A stretch of 64,000 nucleotides of DNA. It comes from Imperialibacter sp. EC-SDR9 (lineage in GTDB: Bacteria; Bacteroidota; Bacteroidia; Cytophagales; Cyclobacteriaceae). How positions within the stretch are numbered: position 1 is the stretch's first letter; every line of letters starts with the position of its first letter. The DNA lies in assembly GCF_902498805.1 (NCBI RefSeq), contig NZ_LR701596.1, forward strand, positions 1-64,000, read 5' to 3'. The translations under genes were made by a program, and so were the position numbers. Shown one piece after another: positions 16,910 to 26,394 of this stretch. The notes beneath the pieces were generated by a model, which made no database searches, was not told the DNA's origin, and saw only the letters and a program-made list of their open reading frames with translations.

Positions 16910-17515
16910 ATGAAAAGACTATTTCTCTTGCTGTTTTTAGTAAGCAGTGCTATGTCTGGCGGCTTTGCCCAGCAGCCCGCCACCGTGCAAATTACCGGTA
17001 GCCTGCTCGATAAAGAAAGCCTGGAGCCGCTTCCATTTGCCACCGTGCTGGTGAAAGGCTCTTTCCACGGCACTATCACCAGCTCTCAGGGGCTCTTTAC
17101 CTTGCTCGTCCACCCCACCGACACAGTGCAGTTTTCGATGGTGGGTTATAAGACATCGGAGCTTATTATTCCTGCAGGCATGACCGAAAGCCGCTATGCC
17201 ATGCTGGAGTTAATGGAAAAGTCGACTGTAGTGCTCAAAGAGCTCAAGGTTTATCCCTGGCCCTCTGCCTCACAATTTCATTCTGCCTTCCTTGGTGTTA
17301 CCCTCCCACCAACCGAGCAGGACAAAACCAATAAGATGCAGAAAGAGCTCGAGGCCACGATGAGAAACTCCTATGAATCGGAAAAATACTACGATGAACA
17401 GCTAAAGAACCGGCAAATCTATCTGCTGACAGGCCAAATTCCCCCTAATCATTTCCTCGACCCCGTGAGGTGGCTGGACTTCATAGAAGAGCTAAAGAAG
17501 AAAAACCAAAAATGA
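16910..17515 (+). CDS. exported protein with carboxypeptidase-like regulatory domain
   Basis: A 201-aa protein with a signal peptide (cleavage near GGFAQQ) and a carboxypeptidase D regulatory-like beta-sandwich at about 25-110 (VQITGSLLDKESLEPLPFATV, SQGLFTL, VQFSMVGYKTSEL). This domain is common at the N-terminus of Bacteroidota outer-membrane proteins but here stands alone, with a charged C-terminal tail rich in Lys and Glu. It follows the M42 gene by 2 bp. The role is unknown; a periplasmic or outer-membrane-associated location is inferred. Confidence 0.72.
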   Translation: MKRLFLLLFLVSSAMSGGFAQQPATVQITGSLLDKESLEPLPFATVLVKGSFHGTITSSQGLFTLLVHPTDTVQFSMVGYKTSELIIPAGMTESRYAMLELMEKSTVVLKELKVYPWPSASQFHSAFLGVTLPPTEQDKTNKMQKELEATMRNSYESEKYYDEQLKNRQIYLLTGQIPPNHFLDPVRWLDFIEELKKKNQK

Positions 17516-17600
17516 CTGACCTCTCAGTCGGTTAAAAGCCTCACCTAAGGCTGGATTCATACACCAAATGCCATTACATTGTGTACTAAATGGCTTTACT

Positions 17601-18053
17601 ATGAATACTACGTTATCTTCAACCCAGTTCCGTTCAATCACAACAAGTGAATTAGCAGTGGCGACAGCATTATTGGGTGAAGCGTCACTGGTGGTTTCCG
17701 ATATTTCGGAAAAGGTGACGTTGTTCGGCCTGTTCGACGGCCAAACTCTACTGGCCCTGGGAGGCCTGGAGGCGTATCAGGACAAGGCCCTGCTTCGCTC
17801 GGTTTGCGTGCCCCCTCAGAAAAAAGGAAAAGGATATGGCAGCCATCTCGTTCGATCCATTGAAAATGATGCAATGGCCAATGGCATTACAGATTTTTAT
17901 CTGCTTACCACCACAGCCGCTATATTTTTTGAAAGAGCAGGGTACCAAACAGCCGACAGGAATACCGCACCTGATGTGATAAAAAATACTTCCGAATTTT
18001 CCGACTTATGCCCCTCCTCTGCTGTTTTTATGCACAAAGCGCTTGATTTGTAG
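17601..18053 (+). CDS. GNAT acetyltransferase, ArsN2-like
   Basis: A 150-aa GNAT protein. The acetyl-CoA loop is VPPQKKGKGYGSHLV and the ending (FYLLTTTAAIFFERAGY, then an acidic PDVIKNTSEFSDLCPSSAVFM) is the signature of ArsN2-type acetyltransferases, which are associated with arsenic-resistance clusters. No other arsenic gene is nearby, so the physiological substrate is uncertain. The ATG at 17601 is preferred to an earlier one 33 bp upstream because the domain begins there. Confidence 0.75.
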   Translation: MNTTLSSTQFRSITTSELAVATALLGEASLVVSDISEKVTLFGLFDGQTLLALGGLEAYQDKALLRSVCVPPQKKGKGYGSHLVRSIENDAMANGITDFYLLTTTAAIFFERAGYQTADRNTAPDVIKNTSEFSDLCPSSAVFMHKALDL

Positions 18054-18136
18054 GCCAAAGGCAATAACTAATCGCATTTCTCATGGGGAATCCACCTAAA
18101 TTGGCTAAATAAGCATATTGATTTCCCAGTCTTGCT

Positions 18137-19123
18137 ATGTTGAGTCAATTGTCCAAAAGCCTACTTATCTTTCTTCTCATATTTAGCAGCGGTTGCAAAA
18201 GCCTTCGCTTACCATCTTCGGTTAAAATCCTTAGAGGCCCGAGCATGCCAACCGGCATATTTGAGATGGGCTACGCTACCGATGGAAAAATTATCTTTTC
18301 TATTGGGGGAACCACGTTTCTAGGCCGAGCAAGGCAATCTGTTGGAGAAGTCTATTTGTTTTCGCCTTTTGCCGGAGGATGGGAAAAGGCCCATTTCAAT
18401 GACAAACCACTTGTAAAGGGGCACACCAATAGCGTATATCTACCAAATTTCAACATAATAGTATCCACTGGCTTCGCCGACATTCAGAAAGGTGACTTTT
18501 ACACTTTCCCTCTTGAAATCCTTGACCTTAGAGACTACCATATCGACTACCTGCGAAGCAATCCTCACTGGGCTCAGGGAAGCCAGGTAGTTCACTGGAA
18601 TAGTAAAGCCTATGTTTTTGGGGGGATAGCCTTCGAGGAAGACGGATCATCACACTTCTCCAATCGTATGGTTAGCTACAACCCTGCATCCGGTGAATGG
18701 GAAGACCTGGCGCCGATGCCTTCCGCCCGTGGTACTTACGGAGCAGTGGTTGGCAATAGCCTGTATACTTTTGGTGGGTTTGACAACGAACACACCTACG
18801 CAGACATATGGCGCTACGATTTTGAAGGAGATTTTTGGGAAACCGTGGGATACTTGCCTTACGCCGCCAGCCATTTCTCCGTTGCTGCCAGGTATCCTTA
18901 CATATTCCTTTCCAATGTAGGGCAGGAAAACAATGTTATCGGCCGGATAGACATCAGAGACGGCTCGTTCAAGGAGTTTGAAACCTGGATGACAATCGTA
19001 TCCCCAGGCTCCGCTATCATAGGCGATTATTTGTATATTTTCGGGGGCACCTGGGACGAAGGGAGAACAGCCAGCAACAAAACTTTCAAAATACCATTGA
19101 CCGAACTGATGATGGAGGAGTGA
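18137..19123 (+). CDS. Kelch-repeat lipoprotein
   Basis: A 328-aa lipoprotein (lipobox SSGC near residue 20) built of Kelch repeats that should form a beta-propeller: repeated glycine pairs followed by aromatic residues, for example KAYVFGGIAF, NSLYTFGGFD, DYLYIFGGTW, with WEDLAPMPSARG-like linkers. Such propellers bind proteins or sugars or act as enzymes; no catalytic residues are evident. It stands alone between the acetyltransferase and the sigma-factor gene. Confidence 0.75.
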   Translation: MLSQLSKSLLIFLLIFSSGCKSLRLPSSVKILRGPSMPTGIFEMGYATDGKIIFSIGGTTFLGRARQSVGEVYLFSPFAGGWEKAHFNDKPLVKGHTNSVYLPNFNIIVSTGFADIQKGDFYTFPLEILDLRDYHIDYLRSNPHWAQGSQVVHWNSKAYVFGGIAFEEDGSSHFSNRMVSYNPASGEWEDLAPMPSARGTYGAVVGNSLYTFGGFDNEHTYADIWRYDFEGDFWETVGYLPYAASHFSVAARYPYIFLSNVGQENNVIGRIDIRDGSFKEFETWMTIVSPGSAIIGDYLYIFGGTWDEGRTASNKTFKIPLTELMMEE

Positions 19124-19268
19124 TTGTCAGCACATCTCCTGGCTATGAAAACAATTTTGTCCTTTATTCTCCAACTGAATAAATAAGCTTACCTTCTGCG
19201 TAAAAATTGCAAAAGCCTGTAATTATAGCTCAAGAGCCAATACCTATTACCCAAACCAAATCAACCTA

Positions 19269-19757
19269 ATGCCCCACCTTCAGTCGGATCTTCAGGCGCA
19301 ATATATGTCGCTGGTAAAAGAGAATGCCGGCATTATCTATAAGGTCATACGGCTTTATATCGATAATACTGAAGACCAAAAGGACCTGTACCAGGAGATC
19401 GTTCTTCAGGCATGGCATTCCTTTACAAGGTTCGACGGGCGTTCTAAATTTTCTACCTGGCTGTACAAGGTGAGCCTGAATACTGTGCTCACGTTCAGGA
19501 GAAAAAACAGCAGAATACCTACTGATGATTTAGAAAAGGCATCAGGCTACGCATTGCCTGGTGACAAAAATGATGATACAGAAATGCTCATGATGGCCAT
19601 CAAATCGCTTGGAGAAACGGACAGGGCAATCGTTTCTCTCCATTTGGATGGTTACGAAAATGAGGAAATAGCCGAGATCACCGGTTTGACTAAGAATCAT
19701 GTGGCGGTCAAACTCCACAGGATCAAGCAGCAATTGACCAAAAAATTAAACGGCTAA
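19269..19757 (+). CDS. ECF-type RNA polymerase sigma factor
   Basis: A 162-aa sigma factor with region 2 (QKDLYQEIVLQAWHSFTRFDGRSKFSTWLYKVSLN, about 38-75; quoted only in part for motif reading: the -10 recognising helix is FSTWLY) and region 4 helix-turn-helix near 125-155 (GYENEEIAEITGL, NHVAVKLHRIKQ). The gene 4 bp downstream encodes a membrane protein that could be its anti-sigma factor, though that protein lacks a recognisable zinc-binding anti-sigma domain. The regulon is unknown. Confidence 0.87.
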   Translation: MPHLQSDLQAQYMSLVKENAGIIYKVIRLYIDNTEDQKDLYQEIVLQAWHSFTRFDGRSKFSTWLYKVSLNTVLTFRRKNSRIPTDDLEKASGYALPGDKNDDTEMLMMAIKSLGETDRAIVSLHLDGYENEEIAEITGLTKNHVAVKLHRIKQQLTKKLNG

Positions 19758-19761
19758 GGGT

Positions 19762-20370
19762 ATGGACTTGAAAAAAACATGGGATAAAATGCAAATGGAT
19801 CAGTTCTCCATGGGGATACTGGACGACAAGGATATTCTGGAAGCCATGCACAAAAAATCGCACGGCCCTGTCCAGAAAATACAAACGGGATTTACGATCA
19901 AACTGGCCTTTATTGTCGTATTTACATTTATTTTCCTTTACATCGGCATCAAAATAAAAGAGCCTCTGGTGAGCGGCTTGCAGTTTTTTATGGCGGGCGT
20001 TTACTTCACTGCCTTCTTCCTGTTCTTAAGCCAGAACAAACGAATCAAGGCGGGCATTCCCATGGACGAGGGCCTGCTGACCAACCTGAAAAACTATCAT
20101 GCGTTTGTAAGTAAGGTGTTGCGACAGGAAGAAAGGATCGCACTCTTCATCTATCCTGTGGCTCTTACGGCGGGCTTTCTTCTGGGCTTTACGACTCAGG
20201 CAACCCTTGATGAGTTTTTCGAAAGTCGCACCGCTATTATTCTGCTTATCGCTTGCTGGATCGTGCTCACCCCACTCAGCCACCTGCTGGCCCGGTGGAT
20301 GAACAAGGTGTCCTTTGGCAAATACCTGAATGAGCTGGAGTCACATATTGCCGAGCTCGAAAAAGAATAG
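19762..20370 (+). CDS. four-helix membrane protein, possible sigma-factor partner
   Basis: A 202-aa protein with an N-terminal soluble stretch of about 45 residues, hydrophobic segments near 47-66, 73-90, 131-149 and 157-175, and a charged C-terminal helix. The position 4 bp after the sigma gene suggests translational coupling. By analogy with other ECF pairs it could hold the sigma factor at the membrane, but no anti-sigma motif (such as HxxxCxxC) is present. Function is inferred only from position. Confidence 0.6.
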   Translation: MDLKKTWDKMQMDQFSMGILDDKDILEAMHKKSHGPVQKIQTGFTIKLAFIVVFTFIFLYIGIKIKEPLVSGLQFFMAGVYFTAFFLFLSQNKRIKAGIPMDEGLLTNLKNYHAFVSKVLRQEERIALFIYPVALTAGFLLGFTTQATLDEFFESRTAIILLIACWIVLTPLSHLLARWMNKVSFGKYLNELESHIAELEKE

Positions 20371-20386
20371 CACTCCCCATCGCACA

Positions 20387-22051
20387 CTAGATCTCCTCCA
20401 GGTACCTGTGCACAAAGCTGATGGCCATAGCGCCCTCTCCCACAGCTGACGCCACCCTGTTCATCGCATTCATCCTCACATCGCCGGCAGCAAAAACGCC
20501 CGGTTGGCAAGTCTCCAGCGCAAACGGCTCTCTTGATTGTTTCCACTTCTTTTTAAAATCAGGAAACTGCACCAAATCACGACCTGTGGCAATAAATCCC
20601 TTTTCATTTTTAATGATAAGATCTCCCAACCATTCTGTGTAGGGCTTGGCACCAATGAAAATAAAGATCGCCCTTGCTTCTACTTTTCTTTTCTGGCCGT
20701 TCGAAATATTGGATAGCTCAAGGTGAGTAAGCCGCTCATTCTCACCAAAAGCTTCTGTAACCTCGGTGCAAGGAACGAGTTCAATGTTTGGTGTTGCGTT
20801 GATCTGATCGATGAGGTAAGATGACATGGTGGAAGTAAGGTCTTCCTTGCGAACAACAATGAATACTTTTCTGGCGAATCTTGAAAGATACATGGCGCCC
20901 TGCCCGGCAGAGTTGCCGCCCCCTACCACAAACACATCGCCGTCTTTGCAGGCGGCAGCTTCGGTGGTGGCGGCTCCGTAGTACACCCCCGCTCCGGTGA
21001 ATTGCTCCAACCCTTTGGTGTCCAGCTTGCGATAGTCCACACCGGTGGTAATCACCACACTCTTCGTATGGATAACACTTCCATTGGCCAGTGTGATAAT
21101 TTTGTAAGGATCCTTTACCTCCACTTTATTTACTGCTTGTGGAGATAAAAATTCAACACCAAACCTGGTGGCCTGCGTGATTGCTCTCCTTGACAGGTCA
21201 GCTCCGCTCAACCCGCTTGGGAAGCCGAGATAGTTCTCAATTCTTGAGCTGGTACCCGCCTGCCCACCGGGAGCACGTCGCTCAACCAGCAGGGTTTTCA
21301 AGCCCTCCGAGCCACCATAAACCCCGGCGGCCAGGCCAGCCGGTCCGGCACCTATGATCACCACATCGTACAGCTCTTCCTTAGCCCGGGGATTCAGGCC
21401 TATACTTTCAGCCAAAGTTTCGGCTGTCACTCCCTTCAGCACCGTGCCATTGTCCAAAACCACAGCGGGGAAATCCTGCGCCATCAAAGCATGCAGCGCA
21501 ATAAGCTCTTTGGCTTTCTCATTGGTTTCCACATCCAGCCATTGGAAAGGAAACAGGTTGCCGGAAAGAAAATCCTTCAGTGAGTGGGTTTTAGGGCTGA
21601 ATTGGTACCCAAGGATCCTCAATCCGTCAAAATCAGGTATGTAGCCAGCCTGCCACTCGTCCAGAAGGTCGTTGAGGATCGGAAAAAGCTTTTCCTCAGG
21701 CGGATCCCAGGGCTTCATCAGGTAGTAGTCGAGCTGCACATCATTGATGGCCTTGATGGCTGCGTCAGTGTCGGAATAGGCGGTTAACAACACCCGCTTT
21801 GCTTCAGGAAAGATTACCCTGGCCTTTTCCAGAAAAGCCACCCCCTCCATTTCGGGCATGCGTTGGTCGGAAATAAACAGGGCCACCTCCTCTCCCGCCT
21901 TTTTGATATCCAGCAGTACCTCCAGCCCTTCATTGGCCGACTCGGTATTCATAATCCTGTAGTCGTCACGAAACTCATTACGCAAATCTCTGCGTATCGC
22001 TTTTAGTACCTGGGGGTCGTCATCAACCGAAAAAATAACCGGCTTCTTCAT
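20387..22051 (-). CDS. response regulator fused to a thioredoxin-reductase-like flavoprotein without CxxC
   Basis: A 554-aa protein with three parts. Residues 1-125 are a receiver domain: Asp10/Asp11, phospho-acceptor Asp62 (FISDQRMPEMEG), Thr90 and Lys113 (LMKPW). Residues 145-220 are a thioredoxin/glutaredoxin-like module without a CxxC. Residues 227-554 are a thioredoxin-reductase-like FAD/NAD(P)H oxidoreductase with GAGPAG (234-239), GGQAGTSSRIENYLGFP, the second nucleotide site VVGGGNSAGQG and the FAD-binding AAGDVR. The redox-active CxxC expected between the two nucleotide sites is replaced by YYGAATTEAAAC, so it cannot reduce thioredoxin in the usual way. It starts 3 bp after the kinase gene and is its likely phosphorylation target. 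Confidence 0.88.
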   Translation of the reverse strand: MKKPVIFSVDDDPQVLKAIRRDLRNEFRDDYRIMNTESANEGLEVLLDIKKAGEEVALFISDQRMPEMEGVAFLEKARVIFPEAKRVLLTAYSDTDAAIKAINDVQLDYYLMKPWDPPEEKLFPILNDLLDEWQAGYIPDFDGLRILGYQFSPKTHSLKDFLSGNLFPFQWLDVETNEKAKELIALHALMAQDFPAVVLDNGTVLKGVTAETLAESIGLNPRAKEELYDVVIIGAGPAGLAAGVYGGSEGLKTLLVERRAPGGQAGTSSRIENYLGFPSGLSGADLSRRAITQATRFGVEFLSPQAVNKVEVKDPYKIITLANGSVIHTKSVVITTGVDYRKLDTKGLEQFTGAGVYYGAATTEAAACKDGDVFVVGGGNSAGQGAMYLSRFARKVFIVVRKEDLTSTMSSYLIDQINATPNIELVPCTEVTEAFGENERLTHLELSNISNGQKRKVEARAIFIFIGAKPYTEWLGDLIIKNEKGFIATGRDLVQFPDFKKKWKQSREPFALETCQPGVFAAGDVRMNAMNRVASAVGEGAMAISFVHRYLEEI

Positions 22052-22054
22052 AGG

Positions 22055-23485
22055 TTAGTTGTCTTTCAATGGGATACATACGGTAAAAATAGTTTCACCC
22101 GGACGAGAGGTGGCCTTTAGCGTGCCATTGTGTTGTTCTACAATATTCTTGGCAATTTCAAGCCCGAGCCCAGAGCCCTTTCCCACCTCTTTGGTCGTGA
22201 AAAAGGGGTCGAAAATCTTGCTTAGCAGGTCTGGAGGAATGCCAGGGCCGTTATCGATGATATGCACCTTCACAAACTCGCCATCTTTTACCGACTTCAC
22301 TGTTAGCATCGGTGAAGGCACTCCTTCCAGCGCATCAATGGCGTTGTCGATAATATTTGTCCACACCTGGTTCATTTCCCCAGCCAGCAGATTAATAGGA
22401 GGAATACCCGAAGCCACGTCGATGGCCAACGAAATACTGGCCTTCCGGATTTTGTGGTCAAGCATCGTCAGCGTATCCTTGATGCCAATGTGGATATTGG
22501 TCGGGGCTTTGTCGTGCCCCCTATCCATGTGAGAGTACGATTTCACCGACTGTACCAGCTTGGAAATGCGGGTGGAGGCCTCGTTGATATCGCCAACCAT
22601 GCGTTCGGTGGTCAATACATTGTCGAGCCAGAACAGCACTGGCAGAAGCTCTTTTTCTGGAATATATTCCCGAACCATATCCAGTTCCTTGGGCCCTATT
22701 CCATATTCGATAAAGTTTTCCGCAAGGTCGTCTCCCCCTTCCAGGTCATTGTCGTCGAACCAGTCCAGAATTTCTTCTTCATGTTTATTTCTCTCTCTCA
22801 ACCCCAGGTTTTGACGCCCCGCTTTGGCTTTTTCATAAAGAATAGCATTCACAGCATCTACTTGCTCCTCTTCAAGCTTCATCGATATCACCTGCTTGAA
22901 CCTTTCAGGGGTGTAGGCCAGGTGCTTTTTCAGTTCATCGGAACTTCTGACAATTGCTGCGGCAGGGTTGTTAAGCTCGTGGGCAAGGCCCGCAGAGAGC
23001 TTGCCCAGGGCCATCATCTTTTCATTTTGCCGCTGCATAGAAGTAAACTCCCGCACCCTGGACGTCATTTGCTGCACGAGCTTCTCGGTCAAATCATAGT
23101 GGGTGCACACAAGCTCTTTCAGTTTTTCCCGGGAAGTAAGCAACACAGTGGTTGGCTGCACCACCTCTGCCGAACCTACCGCCGTTTTTAATCTGGAAAA
23201 AGGCAAAAGCCCACTTATGTCGGGCGGTTCAAGCTCAAAAAGCTCACGCTTCTGGTTATTTTGTGTAGAATATGCCCTTGCCTTTCCTGAAAGGACAATC
23301 ATCATATGATCTGTAGCATCTCCTTTTTTAAATAAGAACTCCCCCTCCTTGAAGTCCCGGCATTCGGAATTGTCGATCAGCCACTGTAGCTGGTCATCCG
23401 AAACCCCCTGGAGGCTAGGGTTCTCCTGTAGTGCTTTTAATAAATCCATATTGATAAATGATGGTTCGAAAGACACCTTTGGCAT
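22055..23485 (-). CDS. soluble histidine kinase with cyclic nucleotide-binding-like domain
   Basis: A 476-aa cytoplasmic sensor kinase: a cyclic-nucleotide-binding-type beta-barrel at about 30-135 (FKEGEFLFKKGD, MMIVLSGKARAY), a dimerisation helix with the phospho-accepting His169 (AGLAHELNNPAAAI), and a HATPase domain with N-box NQVWTNIIDNAIDAL, DNGPGIPPD and GKGSGLGL. No membrane segment is seen. The first ATG (23485) is used; an in-frame ATG at 23449 would cost only 12 residues before the domain and is equally possible. Together with the fused regulator it makes a two-component system with a flavoprotein output. Confidence 0.88.
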   Translation of the reverse strand: MPKVSFEPSFINMDLLKALQENPSLQGVSDDQLQWLIDNSECRDFKEGEFLFKKGDATDHMMIVLSGKARAYSTQNNQKRELFELEPPDISGLLPFSRLKTAVGSAEVVQPTTVLLTSREKLKELVCTHYDLTEKLVQQMTSRVREFTSMQRQNEKMMALGKLSAGLAHELNNPAAAIVRSSDELKKHLAYTPERFKQVISMKLEEEQVDAVNAILYEKAKAGRQNLGLRERNKHEEEILDWFDDNDLEGGDDLAENFIEYGIGPKELDMVREYIPEKELLPVLFWLDNVLTTERMVGDINEASTRISKLVQSVKSYSHMDRGHDKAPTNIHIGIKDTLTMLDHKIRKASISLAIDVASGIPPINLLAGEMNQVWTNIIDNAIDALEGVPSPMLTVKSVKDGEFVKVHIIDNGPGIPPDLLSKIFDPFFTTKEVGKGSGLGLEIAKNIVEQHNGTLKATSRPGETIFTVCIPLKDN

Positions 23486-23516
23486 TGAAGAAGGTTTGAG
23501 GCTTCTTTCAATTTGG

Positions 23517-23534
23517 TATCTTTCACAAAAGATA
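23517..23534. promoter_or_regulatory. inverted repeat between divergent kinase and hydrolase genes
   Basis: TATCTTT, CACA, AAAGATA: a perfect 7-bp inverted repeat. Each arm resembles the TAnnTTT part of a -7 box, so it could be overlapping divergent promoters or a regulator site. It lies 9 bp before the hydrolase start codon and about 32 bp before the longer kinase start. Confidence 0.3.
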
Positions 23535-23542
23535 TCACCAAA

Positions 23543-26296
23543 ATGCTAAAAAGAGATTCTTTAGTTCCATTTCTTATATTTTCCGTCTGTTTCCTCCATA
23601 GCTGCGAAACGCCACAGCAAGTCAGCGAAAACATACCCGGCATTAATGCAGATGCCTCGTCACCGATCTATACCACCTACGCTGCTGCCAGAGATCGCTC
23701 AGCCTTTGTCCTCGATGAAGGCTATGAGTTCGTTTTTAATGATGACGAAACATCCCCTGTTTTTACTTCAGACACAGGTGGAGAAATTGGGTTTTCTTTC
23801 GCAACAAAGGACAGTTGGATTTATAAAACGGGTGACTACGCACAAAAACCAGTCATCCAATCGTCGTTTCCTGATGAAGTAAACTTTTCATTTTCGCCAA
23901 TTGCTGGCATTGAAGTAAAGAGTAAGTTTCTAGTGTACAGCTCTGTGTCTTCTCTACTGGAAAGCACATTTACCAACAATACCGATTCTACCGTTTCTTT
24001 TGACTACATCCCTTTTGTTCAGGGAAATAGCAGACTTTTCAATGGCTATAGGCTCGGGGACGGAGCACTACACTTTAACCACGAGGAATTCCCAGACACC
24101 TGGACGGTCGGACATAAAGTGCCATTTACCGATTCGCTGCAAAACCTTTTCAAAATGTCGGTTGAGCCAGATCAGGCTGGTGCTTTCAGCTCTTTTTCAG
24201 GAGAAGCCAGCTATTTACCCTGGAAGGTATTACCGGAGAAAAACCCAGTGACAGAAGTAAACGGCAGGCTTTACAACGAGGGTGGCCAACGGGTAATGAC
24301 ACAACTTCCTGAGGTGAGACTCCAGGCCTATGTTGACAACGACACAAAACATCTTTTGACCGAAAGCAGCCCTGTCTTTGGGAGCCTCCAGGGCACACTG
24401 AATTCAGACGGCTATTTTCGCATGGAGCTCAGTCAACTACCGGGCACTGGCAGGGCTGCGCAATACACACTTACCGCAGTCGACGAAACATTGGGCATCG
24501 TTGCGCAGCGAACCGACTCCATTCCGTCGGCACGCACCCAGTTTTCAGGTAGCCTGCGACCTTCTGACATTAAATTGCCAGCTACACCGCAAAGATTTGA
24601 AGTGATCATGCAGGAAAAAAACAGAGCGGCGCTCAGCTGGACCAAACCATCGGATGGCAGCCAGGTTATCATTTACAGGAAAAAGGAAAACGACAGCTAC
24701 TACACGCAATTTACCAGGCCGCTATCCACCACCAACCTGATGGTGCAGCTGCCCACAGATGACCTCTACTGTTTCATCGCAGTGGGTGCTGGTGCGGGTG
24801 GAGAAATTGGGATACACACCCGGGAACGGAATACCCTGTCTGGCCATTCGCTCAAACAGGCAATTGTGGCCAATGACTGGAAAGATGACAGCCTGAAATA
24901 CTTCAAAATGGCGGCGTATAGCAAAAGCATCACACTAGCTCCCGGCGAATCGACCAGCATTCGGGTAGCAAGGTCGGTGGTCCCTTTGAAGAAAAAAACG
25001 GCCTGGAAAGAGGCGGAAAAGCTCCTGGATAAAGACTTCACCCTGGACATGGGAGGCAGGCTGGCCTACCTGGAAAGCATGCCGCCGCTGCCCGGTCTTA
25101 CAGCCGACCAACAGTTGCTATACCTGTCGGGCTGGAACATGATGCAGCAGGTGTTTTACCCCGCTGAGGGAAAAAGCAGCTACCCATTCTATGTTTTCAG
25201 CCGTGAACCCGTGTGGGGTTGGGGCCATGGCGGGCAGGTGTTTCACGAAAGCCTGACCATGCTGGCACTGGCGCTACAGGATCCGGAACTGGCGATGAAT
25301 TCCCAAAGAGTGTTCAAAGAGCGACAGTACGAAAACGGCTATATCAACTACCGGACAGGCGGCTATCTGGACGAAATCATCGAGCACGAGGGAGAGCTCA
25401 CCTCCTCGGCGCCGTGGTATGCCTGGATCAACTGGGAAGTATATAAAATCACTCAAGACAAAGCATTTTTAGCGGAAATGTATGAGTCGAGCAAAAGGTT
25501 TTACGAGTTCTATGTTTCCAACCGTGACAAAGACGGCGACGGACTTTGCGAATGGGGCGGGCATGCCGTATTGGAGTCGGTGAGGGACGCCGATGTGGCA
25601 GTGTGGGATGAAGTTGGCTGGCCAGCGAACTTTGAGGGTGTTGACCTTAATTCGATGCTGGTGATGGAAGCGAAGTCCCTCGAACAAATGGCTACAGCAC
25701 TTGGAAAAACAGCCGACGCAGAAAAGTGGAAATCAGACTACGAAAAAAGAAGCCAGCTGATCAATGACACTTTCTGGGACGAGGAAACGGGTTTTTACTT
25801 CAATGCCGACAAAGCTGACAACGACTTTACTTTTGAGAAAACCGACGATCTGAAGCGCATGGAAATTATCGGCTTTTTACCAATGTGGGCTGACATTGCG
25901 TCAAAAGAACAGGCTGCCCGACTCCTCGAACATCTGACCAATCCAGAGAAGTTCTGGCGGCCTTATGGCGTGCCGAGCCTTGCGGCAGATGACCCTTTTT
26001 ACAACGACAAAGGTTACTGGAACGGCCCAGTGTGGGTAGAATGGGACTACCTGATTCAGCGTGGTCTACAGAACTACGGATACGATGCTGAGGCAAAGGA
26101 ATTAGTGGATCGGGTTTCGGCCAGTATGATCTATCAGTTAAAGGAGAACCACAATCTATGGGAATTTTACAGCCCCGACGAGCCCTGGGCTGGCTATCAT
26201 CGCACCTATATTTGGGCGGGCATTGTAAACAGGATGATCTGGGATGTTTATTCACCAACCAGTCAGGAGTCCAAAAACTCTCGGAAAGGTGATTGA
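23543..26296 (+). CDS. lipoprotein glycoside hydrolase, MGH1/GH63-like (alpha/alpha)6 barrel
   Basis: A 917-aa predicted lipoprotein (lipobox LHSC close to the N-terminus; ATG 23543 preferred to an upstream TTG). Residues about 40-500 are beta-rich. The C-terminal half is a six-hairpin helical barrel typical of the GH63/trehalase-like and mannosylglycerate-hydrolase-like group: WGWGHGGQVFHES, the DKDGDGLCEWGG segment, DEVGWPANFEGVDLNSML, YWNGPVWVEWDYLIQRGL and a final EFYSPDEPWAGYHRTYIWAG. The catalytic acids are probably within DGLCEWGG and EFYSPDE by family analogy, not proven. It would act on alpha-glycans at the cell surface. Two DUF1080 genes follow on the same strand. Confidence 0.8.
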   Translation: MLKRDSLVPFLIFSVCFLHSCETPQQVSENIPGINADASSPIYTTYAAARDRSAFVLDEGYEFVFNDDETSPVFTSDTGGEIGFSFATKDSWIYKTGDYAQKPVIQSSFPDEVNFSFSPIAGIEVKSKFLVYSSVSSLLESTFTNNTDSTVSFDYIPFVQGNSRLFNGYRLGDGALHFNHEEFPDTWTVGHKVPFTDSLQNLFKMSVEPDQAGAFSSFSGEASYLPWKVLPEKNPVTEVNGRLYNEGGQRVMTQLPEVRLQAYVDNDTKHLLTESSPVFGSLQGTLNSDGYFRMELSQLPGTGRAAQYTLTAVDETLGIVAQRTDSIPSARTQFSGSLRPSDIKLPATPQRFEVIMQEKNRAALSWTKPSDGSQVIIYRKKENDSYYTQFTRPLSTTNLMVQLPTDDLYCFIAVGAGAGGEIGIHTRERNTLSGHSLKQAIVANDWKDDSLKYFKMAAYSKSITLAPGESTSIRVARSVVPLKKKTAWKEAEKLLDKDFTLDMGGRLAYLESMPPLPGLTADQQLLYLSGWNMMQQVFYPAEGKSSYPFYVFSREPVWGWGHGGQVFHESLTMLALALQDPELAMNSQRVFKERQYENGYINYRTGGYLDEIIEHEGELTSSAPWYAWINWEVYKITQDKAFLAEMYESSKRFYEFYVSNRDKDGDGLCEWGGHAVLESVRDADVAVWDEVGWPANFEGVDLNSMLVMEAKSLEQMATALGKTADAEKWKSDYEKRSQLINDTFWDEETGFYFNADKADNDFTFEKTDDLKRMEIIGFLPMWADIASKEQAARLLEHLTNPEKFWRPYGVPSLAADDPFYNDKGYWNGPVWVEWDYLIQRGLQNYGYDAEAKELVDRVSASMIYQLKENHNLWEFYSPDEPWAGYHRTYIWAGIVNRMIWDVYSPTSQESKNSRKGD

Positions 26297-26394
26297 CTTG
26301 CGAACTTTGTTCATCACTTTCAGCTAACGGTTTATTTCAGAATTCCTTATATTCCCCAAAAACTACTTAAACATCGATTTTAAAAGATAGACAC

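Noticed and set aside
22454-23191. 245-codon plus-strand gene
   Set aside because: Antisense shadow of the histidine kinase.
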